From the NCBI GenBank assembly GCA_938021455.1, contig CALIGP010000432.1, positions 1 to 11,719 of the forward strand: a DNA stretch of 11,719 nucleotides, given 5' to 3'. The position numbers and the translations under genes are program-made. The stretch is from an uncultured Lewinella sp. (GTDB lineage Bacteria; Bacteroidota; Bacteroidia; Chitinophagales; Saprospiraceae). The notes beneath the pieces were generated by a model, which was not told the origin of the DNA, ran no database searches, and was given only the letters and a program-made list of their open reading frames with translations. Of this stretch, positions 1 through 6,547 are shown piece after piece (within the stretch, counting starts at the first letter, position 1; every line of letters begins with the position of its first letter).

Positions 1-1287
1 TATGAGTACGACATGACCGGTGCCTTCCAGAACTTTGAGAATGATGCTTGCCCTGACGCCATGACCAACCCTTGTGACGTAAACTTGGAGGCCATTAAGG
101 AGATGCTCATCTACGTCAACGGTGGTACCGGACAGTTTGCCGGCACCATCGATATTGACTGGATCAGCTTCGGCGTAAGCCTGGATGGCGCTGGCCCCGA
201 AGCGCTCCTGATGTATGAGGACGAGTTCGATGACGGCCTGATCAACTGGACAGGTGGAAGCGCAGGACTGGAAATTTCCGAAACAGACGGCTCTTTCTTC
301 ATTACTGGTGATGGCACCTCCGGACAGTTCGGAACGGTTACTTATGACTTCCAGGAAGCGACTGATGATCAGGACACCGCCTACGTTCAGCGGACGGTTG
401 ATTTTTCCCCAGAAGCAGGCCAGGGTAAAGTTTTCATCCGCGCCCGCACAAATGGAGAAGCTCATCCCATGAGAATTGACTTATTAGACACCGCTGGGCT
501 AGCCACCAACCTCGTTGGCCTGACTAAACGTATTACCAACGAGTGGAGCATCATCACGTACGACTTCACCGGCAATTACGGTGACGCTGGTTACGGTGGT
601 GCCGAAGGATGTACTCCTGAAGCCCCTTGCTTTATTGACGAAACTCAGGTCGCTTCCCTTTTCTTTTATGTCCGCCCCGGTGAAGGCCTCTTTGACGGTC
701 AGATCGAAATTGACTGGGTTAGTGTCGGTCAGCCACTCGAGGAGCAGATGGAAACCGCCGTTGGTGTAGTAAACTACAGCGACACCCTGGTAGGAGCTGG
801 TGAGTTCTTTAGTGGAGCTCCCGGTGGAATCACTTATAACGTGTCCGATGAAGGTTTCTTCACCATGTCTGGTGACGGCTCCTCTCCTACTTACCAGCAG
901 ATTCGTTACCAGCTTCGGGACGATGAAGGCAACGGCAACAAAGCCGACGCAGCGGGTTCTGGCGATAAGCTCTACGTCCGCGCCCGAATTCGGAATGCAG
1001 ACATGGCTAATCTGCGTATCGACGTAGTGGATGAAGCAGGCTTTGAGAGCACCAATGCTGGTGCAGCTAATGTCATTGCAGGCGAAGCATTCGCTACTTA
1101 CGAGTTTGATTACGCCGGCCGTTATGAAGACGGTGGTTACGGAGGAACCAGTTGTTCGGAAGCAGCCGCCCCATGTGCCGTTGACGCTCAGCGTATCACC
1201 CAGCTTGTTTTCTACCCCGCTCCGGACAATGGGATGTTCGCTGGTGACATCGACGTCAACTGGGTGAGCTTCGGTCAGGAGATCAGC
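1..1287 (+). repeat. Three divergent protein-level module repeats
   Basis: Module 1 (C-terminal part only) covers about 1-186, module 2 about 202-741 and module 3 about 748-1287. They align through an R-A-R block (FIRAR / YVRAR), an R-I-D-x-[LV]-D strand, a Y-x-[FD] strand, a loop with two cysteines, and a final [DN]W[IV]S[FV]G motif. Cysteines, numbered from the Met at base 13, are 13/21, 200/206 and 381/388; the second always follows a proline. The repeats have clearly diverged at residue level, so the duplication is old. Confidence 0.8.
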
Positions 1288-1569
1288 GTTAATGTGAACA
1301 ACTTCGCCGAACTCGACAAGCTAATGGTCTATCCGAACCCCGCCACGGATGAGCTCGGTGTAGAGTACAACTTGCCCGCCAGCAGTCAGGTAAGCGTTAG
1401 CCTCTTCGACGGCCTTGGCCGCCGGGTGATGGTCCGCGACTTTGGCCAGCGCGCCGCTGGAAATAACTTCAACCGCCTCGACGTGCGTGAGCTACCAACC
1501 GGCACTTACCACCTTCAGGTAACGGTTAACGGACAACCCGTCCGCGCCCAGACCGTATTGAAGCGGTAA
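1..1569 (+). CDS. Secreted repeat-module protein with T9SS type A sorting tail (5' partial)
   Basis: The frame is open from base 1 (it reads YEYD before the first Met at 13), so the true start lies upstream. The visible 522 residues hold the end of one module and two complete modules of about 180 residues. Each closes with a similar block: a TY-F/Y-F strand, a GGYGG-like loop, a cysteine pair, then F-x-G-x-I-x-I-x-W-V-S-x-G. This hydrophobic/Trp-rich pattern resembles beta-sandwich carbohydrate-binding modules, but I cannot assign a CBM family. From about base 1321 a T9SS type A sorting domain follows: VYPNP, a GLGRRV turn, LPTGTYHLQV and a basic end (VLKR). The protein is therefore predicted to be exported across the outer membrane by T9SS, with the tail removed or used for surface attachment. 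No enzymatic domain is visible; one could lie upstream of the window. Secretion assignment is strong, function uncertain. Confidence 0.9.
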   Translation, partial: YEYDMTGAFQNFENDACPDAMTNPCDVNLEAIKEMLIYVNGGTGQFAGTIDIDWISFGVSLDGAGPEALLMYEDEFDDGLINWTGGSAGLEISETDGSFFITGDGTSGQFGTVTYDFQEATDDQDTAYVQRTVDFSPEAGQGKVFIRARTNGEAHPMRIDLLDTAGLATNLVGLTKRITNEWSIITYDFTGNYGDAGYGGAEGCTPEAPCFIDETQVASLFFYVRPGEGLFDGQIEIDWVSVGQPLEEQMETAVGVVNYSDTLVGAGEFFSGAPGGITYNVSDEGFFTMSGDGSSPTYQQIRYQLRDDEGNGNKADAAGSGDKLYVRARIRNADMANLRIDVVDEAGFESTNAGAANVIAGEAFATYEFDYAGRYEDGGYGGTSCSEAAAPCAVDAQRITQLVFYPAPDNGMFAGDIDVNWVSFGQEISVNVNNFAELDKLMVYPNPATDELGVEYNLPASSQVSVSLFDGLGRRVMVRDFGQRAAGNNFNRLDVRELPTGTYHLQVTVNGQPVRAQTVLKR

Positions 1570-1580
1570 ATTACTTATCT

Positions 1581-1628
1581 CGAAACGAACGTTAACCGCT
1601 CGCGGCTAGCGTTCGTTTCGTATTTTAA
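1581..1628 (+). terminator. First terminator hairpin after the T9SS gene
   Basis: Arms 1581-1591 (CGAAACGAACG) and 1610-1620 (CGTTCGTTTCG) are perfectly complementary over 11 bp. The stem continues inward through a CCG/CGG core to a tiny loop, giving roughly 17 pairs, and is followed by TATTTT. It starts 12 nt after the stop codon at 1567-1569. Read on the minus strand no T-run follows, so it mainly serves the plus-strand gene. Confidence 0.75.
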
Positions 1629-1640
1629 GTTAGTGATTTG

Positions 1641-1685
1641 AAATCAGCATTTCGGCTTTTAAGGGCTGGGATGCTGATTTTTTTT
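1641..1685 (+). terminator. Second, Rho-independent terminator hairpin
   Basis: Arms 1641-1650 (AAATCAGCAT) and 1671-1680 (ATGCTGATTT) pair perfectly, the stem extends inward with G-U and G-C pairs, and the right arm runs straight into a run of eight T (1678-1685). This is a textbook intrinsic terminator for plus-strand transcription. On the minus strand only three T follow, so it would stop the convergent lipoprotein transcript less well. It backs up the hairpin 20 nt upstream. Confidence 0.8.
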
Positions 1686-1754
1686 GCCGTGTAGTGTAGT
1701 TTCCCTTGCCTCTGTTAAAGATCGGATCAGTATTTCCTTAGCCCCCCTTATTTG

Positions 1755-2531
1755 CTACCCCTTAAAGAAAACAGCATCCTCCGAAACGATTTTCTTATCG
1801 CCTTCATATACATTTAGTATCGCGGGAGGAGAATCATTTGCCCCTAAACGGATGATGAAAACTTCATAACGGTATTTCCCGTTCTTGAATTCGTAACGGG
1901 AATTACCTCCGCTTCCTTCATAGTGCTTCTGCCCCTCTTTCAGAATAAGATCGGGCTCTTCTTTTGTGTCTTTATTAATTGACCAGGCCGTGTACCGGTA
2001 ATTATAACTACCAAGGTTGTCAATTCTAACCTGATAGCTTTTAGTCTTCAGTTCCAGAATGGCCTTCTCGTATACTCTCACACTTTCGTGTAAGTCAAGA
2101 TTTTGGCCGATCATTATTTCAGCGATTTGTGCCTTCTCTGCTTCTGATTGATGATTGACGGCAAAAAGACTGCCGCTGAAATCGAGCCATAGTTTACCAC
2201 GGTTAAACATAATGCCCTTCGCCCCCACCGATTCCCAATCTTTCACGGGGTCAGAACTAACAATCATTTGCCGAAAGTCTGCGTCGAGAATTTCGTCGTA
2301 CCGGTTCAGGAAATCCTGCTTATCTGCAACCGGAAGGAGTGGGTGTGTCCTGGGCAAGGGGTACAGCACCTTCCCACTAAGTTTTTTCCTGTCGTCATTT
2401 TTGACGAGGCTGACAAATTGTTCTACGAGTGTTAGCTCATCGTAGGATGCGGAGTTATTATCATTTTTCACCAGCTTGGGAGAGCAACTGGTGAATACCA
2501 GAAGTGGTATAAATAGTAGGTAGTTCTTCAT
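1755..2531 (-). CDS. Putative lipoprotein of unknown function, 258 aa
   Basis: I start this at the ATG at 2531, not at an in-frame Met at 2627, because residues 1-16 then form a signal peptide: a short hydrophobic stretch (LLFIPLLVF) followed by T-S-C, a lipobox-like end with Cys16 as the predicted lipidated residue. The mature protein has a block around residues 57-118 with YPLPR, a NRYDEILD helix, DW-x-SVG, a G-I-M-F-N-R-G turn and LWLDF. I associate this pattern with conserved hypothetical Bacteroidota proteins but can name no family. The C-terminal 60 residues (SRYEFKNGKYRYEV...ILNVYEG) look like beta strands. Membrane anchoring in the cell envelope is inferred. The gene converges on the T9SS gene at 1-1569. 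The region before it carries a palindrome (2609-2624) and an inverted repeat (2667-2747). Confidence 0.8.
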   Translation of the reverse strand: MKNYLLFIPLLVFTSCSPKLVKNDNNSASYDELTLVEQFVSLVKNDDRKKLSGKVLYPLPRTHPLLPVADKQDFLNRYDEILDADFRQMIVSSDPVKDWESVGAKGIMFNRGKLWLDFSGSLFAVNHQSEAEKAQIAEIMIGQNLDLHESVRVYEKAILELKTKSYQVRIDNLGSYNYRYTAWSINKDTKEEPDLILKEGQKHYEGSGGNSRYEFKNGKYRYEVFIIRLGANDSPPAILNVYEGDKKIVSEDAVFFKG

Positions 2532-2608
2532 AAAGCAACAGTCTTTTAGTGAAGATAAGAAACTACTTAGGTTGGTAGCTTCGATTACTATTGTCATACT
2601 TGTCAGAA

Positions 2609-2624
2609 ATTCGCCAAGGCGAAT
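2609..2624. promoter_or_regulatory. Operator-like perfect palindrome upstream of the lipoprotein gene
   Basis: ATTCGCC-AA-GGCGAAT has perfect 7-bp arms and a 2-bp centre. A 2-nt loop is too tight for a stable RNA hairpin, so a binding site for a dimeric DNA-binding protein is more plausible. It ends 78 bp before the lipoprotein start at 2531, a sensible operator position if the promoter is nearby. I could not identify a convincing promoter (TAnnTTTG) next to it, and no regulator gene lies in the window. Confidence 0.4.
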
Positions 2625-2666
2625 CAATGACGGTTTCCATCCAGTAAAACACGCAACTATAGTAGA

Positions 2667-2747
2667 CTCGGTTACTACAGGTGATTTTTGAAATTTTCGG
2701 TGAATGACCAGGCTTATTACCTAAAACCCGGGCCTGTAGTAACCGAG
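2667..2747. repeat. Intergenic inverted repeat with 15-bp perfect arms
   Basis: Left arm 2667-2681 (CTCGGTTACTACAGG) and right arm 2733-2747 (CCTGTAGTAACCGAG) are exact reverse complements separated by 51 nt. A GC-rich CTTCGCTTCGG stretch follows the right arm. It lies between the PPOX-like gene (stop 2819) and the lipoprotein gene. No T-run follows on either strand, so it is not a standard intrinsic terminator. It could be a processed mRNA stem or a REP/MITE-like palindromic element. No second copy is seen in the window. Confidence 0.6.
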
Positions 2748-2818
2748 CCTTCGCTTCGGTGAAGTATTGTCTCAAGAATTTTCACTTCTAGTGGCCGAGG
2801 GTACTATAAAGAATCATT

Positions 2819-3451
2819 TCAATAGAGGTTTGTTTTCTCATCCTCCTCGATCAATTGATCTAGCTTTTCGTGCTCCATATCGAGTTTTCCATGCTCCACC
2901 AGAATCTTGCCAAGAGAAGGGATTGGACGAAGATCTTGCTTCGCCTCCGAATTATCCCAGAGTTTAGATCTAATGATACATTTAGCACAATGCATGAACA
3001 CTTCAGATACTTCAACGATTATTGCAAATGAAGGCTCCTTTCCTTTATGAGCCAATAATTGTAAAACATTCTCTTCTATCACTACACTGGCTTTCCCATT
3101 TATCCGTAAGGTTTCTTTTATCCCAGGAATTAAAAATATCAGTCCGATATTCGGGTTCTGAATAATATTTCTGAGGGTATCGGCTTTGCGGTTACCCGGT
3201 CTATCCGGAATGGCTAGTGTCTTACTATCTAGAATTTTCACGAAGCCGGGAGGATCTCCTTTTGGGGATACGTCCAAATTTCTATCAGCATCGGCGGTAG
3301 CTATGGTAATAAAAGGTGATTTTTCAATGAAGGCCCGACAAATTTCATCAACATGATCAATAGTTTTGCGCAAAACAACTTCATTAGGGTGTCCCATAAT
3401 ATCACGAAGCTCCTCTATGGTATTGATAGTCTTCTCGTGGGTAAATTTCAT
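2819..3451 (-). CDS. Pyridoxamine 5'-phosphate oxidase-like FMN-binding protein (MSMEG_1061-type)
   Basis: This 210-residue protein has the split-barrel flavoprotein pattern of the PPOX-like subfamily typified by MSMEG_1061. Visible blocks are RKTIDHVDEICRAFIEKSPF (28-47), ITIATADADRNLDVSPKGDP (48-67, the FMN-contact strand-turn), TLAIPDRPGNRKADTLRNI (78-96, the signature phosphate-binding loop), NIGLIFLIPG (101-110), RINGKA (116-121) and HCAKCIIRSKLW (154-165). Length is normal; the charged tail (about 186-210) varies in the family. A cytoplasmic FMN- or F420-dependent oxidoreductase acting on small molecules is implied; the substrate is unknown, and the name does not mean vitamin B6 synthesis. 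The ATG at 3451 is preceded by an A/T-rich leader without a Shine-Dalgarno sequence. It lies 78 bp downstream of the beta-helix gene on the same strand and may be cotranscribed with it. Confidence 0.88.
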   Translation of the reverse strand: MKFTHEKTINTIEELRDIMGHPNEVVLRKTIDHVDEICRAFIEKSPFITIATADADRNLDVSPKGDPPGFVKILDSKTLAIPDRPGNRKADTLRNIIQNPNIGLIFLIPGIKETLRINGKASVVIEENVLQLLAHKGKEPSFAIIVEVSEVFMHCAKCIIRSKLWDNSEAKQDLRPIPSLGKILVEHGKLDMEHEKLDQLIEEDEKTNLY

Positions 3452-3529
3452 AGTAGAATAATTTATTATTAATGGCTAGGCTATTGGTTAAGGTCGGGAA
3501 GTGAAATCAGGATATCAGGTTGGTATTCC

Positions 3530-6334
3530 TTACCGCACCACCACTACCGTTCGGAATACTTCTTTCCGTGTCGTCGCTGAAATCAGGTAACTACCGGCGG
3601 GCAAATTCCCCAGGTTCAACTGCAATGTATTGAAGGTTTGCAGCACTTCTCGGCCATGCAAATCAATGACTGATACAAACTCCGGCAAATCCGCCAGATC
3701 TAGTCGTAGCTCTCCGCTGGTGGGGTTAGGAAATACCTTAAGTTTGTTAGCGATTGCAGGGTTGAAGGTTGCCAAAGGAGCTTCCTCTCCTAATACCACC
3801 ATCCCGAAAAGGGACGGATTTTCAAAGCTCTCATCTGTAGTGGCAAACCAGGCCATTTTGCCATCCCGGTCCCCAGCACCATCGTCATCATTGATCTGTA
3901 GATCAAAGCCGAAGAGCTTGTCTTCCGTTGGGGTAAAGTTCAGGACCGACCAGGGCAGGCGAAGCTCAACATCGTAACCTTTGTCGGTATCCACCACGGT
4001 GGTTAATACGCCCTGCCCCAGAGAGCCCTGACGGGCGACAACACTATTAGAGTTCCAGTCAATGGAAAGCTGCAAATCATTCCCATCGTACTCTTCTCTC
4101 CGTTCGAGGCCCATATCCAGGTAGATTTCCAGGCCGTCGTCATTGAACCAATCGGTGGAGTTATCTCGCTGCTTATCGTCGGTAACGGAAACAAACAAGT
4201 ATAAGAAAGTAGGATTCCACAAGGCACGCCAAGTGGCAGAGAGGTCGTCTTGGTCGTCAACAGAAGGCACGATAACGTTACTAATCCTCTGCTCGGGCAC
4301 GTTCTCCCAAGCAGCGTCAAGCAAACCGTCTACCGTCACCGGGATTCCCCCGGCAGTAGCGTAGACCTTTGGCGGAGGGGCAATGCTGAGTAGTCGACCG
4401 TTACCGAATACCGTGGGCTTTTCGCCAGCTTCGTCGTCTCGATCCTGCCAGCTCAGCGTTCCATCGGCCGCGCCTTCGTTGTCATCATCGTTGACGTGAA
4501 AGTCAAGCCCAATCAACACGCCGTCAGCCGGTGTAATCCCCAGCGTAGACCAGGGTATCGCTACTTCCTTTGTATAGTTCGTAAAGCCGCTACTCTGCGA
4601 TACCAACACGCCCTCCGTGGCGTTTAGTGACCGCTCGATGATGGCCTCATCGTTCCAACCCAGTACGTAGTGAAAATCATTAATGCCGTCATAACTATCC
4701 CCACGGCTGTTGTCCGCATCGATAAAGATCTCTACGCTGTCGTCGTCTTCTGGATTAGTCGAGTCGTTGCGCAGACGGTTATCAATCACGTCAATGAAAA
4801 GATAGAGCATTGTTTCATCCCAGGTAGCCGTCCAAGTGGCGGCAAGGTCCTCAGCGCTGGAGATTCGACCGGCTATCTCCCGGTTAATGAGTGTCGTCTT
4901 ACCCGTGTAAACAGCGTCTTTCAGACCGTTGATATTGATCGGGAAACTGGTGGAGGGAATTCCGCCTTCAAAAACCCGGTTCGGGGCGATGGGACCAACG
5001 CCCGCAACGGCGCCTTCAAAAGCGCCCAGATCAACGGGGCCACTTTGGGGACGGGCGGTGCCCGTCAGGTCAGTGGCGGAGGCCAGGGAAGCATCTCCTG
5101 CCCCAAGGGCAGGGCTTCCTTCACGCAGGGCAAAGAATTGCTTAAAGTCATCGACGCTGCTGAAGGTGAAATCGTCCGGGACGATCTGAGCAAAGCGTGG
5201 GTAGCTCTGTTCGTCATAATTTGTGACTAGGTTATCGGCCTCCGTGGGTGTTCTGCGCCAAAATACGTCGCCCACCAACAGGTTGTTCTTCACGTCGAGC
5301 GTTGCCTCGCCACCAATGGGCTCCCAGTACATCGCGTAGCCTTCCTGGCCAAATGCCTGCACGGCAATGTTATTGTAAAACATCACGTCTCCGCTGACGG
5401 CCTGGCCGGCGATCTCTGCAATGTTGTCAGAATATTCCTGCAGGACGTAGTTGTTGTGAACGGAAGTATTGTTGCGGAAGATGATATTAGAAACTTCGTA
5501 GCCTTTCATTCCCGCGCCACCATTGTTAAAGGCGAGGTTGTTTTCAATGACAGTGAGGGCGCTAAAGGTGTCTTGCCGGGGGCCGTCACCGAAGTCTTGT
5601 GTCCAGTTAAAATCATCGAGGATGATACCGTTTCCGTCCGTTGGTGTCGTAAAACCTGCGGGGGAAAAAGGCAGACGACATTCGTTTTCGAAGCACACAT
5701 TATCGGCAATCAGGATGTGGGTACCCGGCTCATCGTCCAGCTGGATGGGTTGGTAAATGCTGATGCCCGAACAGTTGTAAGGGTTCGTTTTGGCATTGTC
5801 GCGAGTTACATTACGGCGGATGGTCATGTAGTCCGACTCGCGGCCCCCAATGCCCCCACAACCACAGTCATGGACGTAGCAGTTCTGAACCGTCACGAAG
5901 TTGGACCGAAAGATATTGATGCCCGTATTCCAATCCTGAAAAGGTCGGTCTTCGTTGTTAAAAACTTCAAAGCCATCGATGATGGCGTGCCGGGCACCTT
6001 CGGCTTGCAAAACGGTACCGTATTGAGTGGTACCCTCAATTTTGGCGCCCCATTGGTTGATGGACTTAACGACGGTGGGCTTGTCTGCCGTACTAACCTG
6101 CGTTACCAATAGGTCCGTTTCTACGTAAAGGCCATCGGCCACCAGAAGGGTATCTCCCGGAGCGATGGTGGCTAGTCCGTAAGCAATGGTTTGCCAGGCT
6201 TCGGTCAGCGAAGCGCCCGTTTGGGAGTCGTTGCCATCGGGGCTAACGTACCAACTACGGCTTTGGGCACTCAGTGGTAGTAAAAGAAAAAACAGAAAAG
6301 ACACCAGGGCAAATCGGCAGGTAAATTCAGGCAT
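3530..6334 (-). CDS. T9SS-exported parallel beta-helix protein with two CBM9-like domains, 934 aa
   Basis: Residues 1-24 are a signal peptide (basic Arg7, hydrophobic FALVSFLFFLLLPL, then SAQ). Residues 27-70 carry the WYVSPDGNDS...TI...PGDTLLVADGLY entry motif of pectate-lyase-like and NosD-like beta-helices. Residues 110-360 show repeated N-rich helix turns (TVQNCYVHDC, MTIRRNVT, LIADNVCFEN, VIENNLAFNN, IIFRNNTSVH). Residues 405-440 (SPALGAG...PVDLGAFEG) form the choice-of-anchor Q-type closing segment. Two CBM9-like sugar-binding domains follow at about 467-651 and 656-848, each with LY[LI]F, an acidic cluster before EI[FY][LI]D, and a [VL]x[LI]PWS strand. A T9SS type A tail occupies 866-934 (VFPNPTSGELRL, DLHGREVL, LPAGSYLISA, VVVR). 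An extracellular polysaccharide lyase, hydrolase or binding protein is likely; the catalytic residues cannot be fixed by eye. Confidence 0.9.
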   Translation of the reverse strand: MPEFTCRFALVSFLFFLLLPLSAQSRSWYVSPDGNDSQTGASLTEAWQTIAYGLATIAPGDTLLVADGLYVETDLLVTQVSTADKPTVVKSINQWGAKIEGTTQYGTVLQAEGARHAIIDGFEVFNNEDRPFQDWNTGINIFRSNFVTVQNCYVHDCGCGGIGGRESDYMTIRRNVTRDNAKTNPYNCSGISIYQPIQLDDEPGTHILIADNVCFENECRLPFSPAGFTTPTDGNGIILDDFNWTQDFGDGPRQDTFSALTVIENNLAFNNGGAGMKGYEVSNIIFRNNTSVHNNYVLQEYSDNIAEIAGQAVSGDVMFYNNIAVQAFGQEGYAMYWEPIGGEATLDVKNNLLVGDVFWRRTPTEADNLVTNYDEQSYPRFAQIVPDDFTFSSVDDFKQFFALREGSPALGAGDASLASATDLTGTARPQSGPVDLGAFEGAVAGVGPIAPNRVFEGGIPSTSFPININGLKDAVYTGKTTLINREIAGRISSAEDLAATWTATWDETMLYLFIDVIDNRLRNDSTNPEDDDSVEIFIDADNSRGDSYDGINDFHYVLGWNDEAIIERSLNATEGVLVSQSSGFTNYTKEVAIPWSTLGITPADGVLIGLDFHVNDDDNEGAADGTLSWQDRDDEAGEKPTVFGNGRLLSIAPPPKVYATAGGIPVTVDGLLDAAWENVPEQRISNVIVPSVDDQDDLSATWRALWNPTFLYLFVSVTDDKQRDNSTDWFNDDGLEIYLDMGLERREEYDGNDLQLSIDWNSNSVVARQGSLGQGVLTTVVDTDKGYDVELRLPWSVLNFTPTEDKLFGFDLQINDDDGAGDRDGKMAWFATTDESFENPSLFGMVVLGEEAPLATFNPAIANKLKVFPNPTSGELRLDLADLPEFVSVIDLHGREVLQTFNTLQLNLGNLPAGSYLISATTRKEVFRTVVVVR

Positions 6335-6348
6335 AATGTTTTGGCACT

Positions 6349-6366
6349 TATTTTGTATCCAAAATA
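6349..6366. promoter_or_regulatory. AT-rich dyad just upstream of the beta-helix gene start
   Basis: TATTTTG-TATC-CAAAATA has perfect 7-bp arms around a 4-nt centre and ends 14 nt before the ATG at 6334. It could be an operator or a small hairpin in the mRNA leader that limits access to the start codon. It resembles the TAnnTTTG element of Bacteroidota promoters but lacks one T, and sits too close to the start to be called a promoter with confidence. Confidence 0.35.
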
Positions 6367-6466
6367 GGAAAAGCTTCCCCTACTGCCTAGTAAAAAGTTG
6401 GATAAATCGCACATTACCGGATGGAATCGATTGCTTTACGGAATTAGTTTTTTGCCGGACATTTTT

Positions 6467-6545
6467 GGGCGCGGACGCAGGTGCAAAGGGAAGCCTCCGG
6501 CACATTGCTCATCAGACTTGCCTTTGCACCTGCGGTCCCTCGCCC
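6467..6545. repeat. Intergenic inverted repeat immediately after the GNAT gene
   Basis: Perfect 14-bp arms, CGCAGGTGCAAAGG (6476-6489) and CCTTTGCACCTGCG (6521-6534), extend outward imperfectly (one inserted base, then GTCC and CGCCC matches) to 6467 and 6545. The loop is about 31 nt. The element begins 3 nt after the GNAT stop codon. No T-run follows it in the minus direction (C-rich, then AAAAATG), so it is not a classic intrinsic terminator, though it could act as a 3' stabilising stem. Seventeen bases of the right arm recur exactly at 9077-9093. Confidence 0.65.
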
Positions 6546-6547
6546 TC

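Noticed and set aside
2532..2627. Longer N terminus (32 extra residues) for the lipoprotein gene, starting at 2627
   Set aside because: It would bury a good signal peptide with a lipobox inside the protein and would run across the palindrome at 2609-2624; the ATG at 2531 explains the sequence better.
2563..2818. Possible small genes (about 66-70 codons) in the PPOX-lipoprotein gap
   Set aside because: The frames overlap the inverted repeat and the ends of neighbouring genes, and show no domain, signal peptide or start-site support.
3503..3521. Tandem ATCAGG repeat upstream of the PPOX gene as a regulator site
   Set aside because: Only two 6-bp copies close to the end of the preceding gene; too short to separate from chance.
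4670..6112. Plus-strand open frames of 186 and 218 codons within the beta-helix gene
   Set aside because: They lie wholly antisense to a gene with a signal peptide, clear domains and a sorting tail, and their translations show no protein-like pattern.
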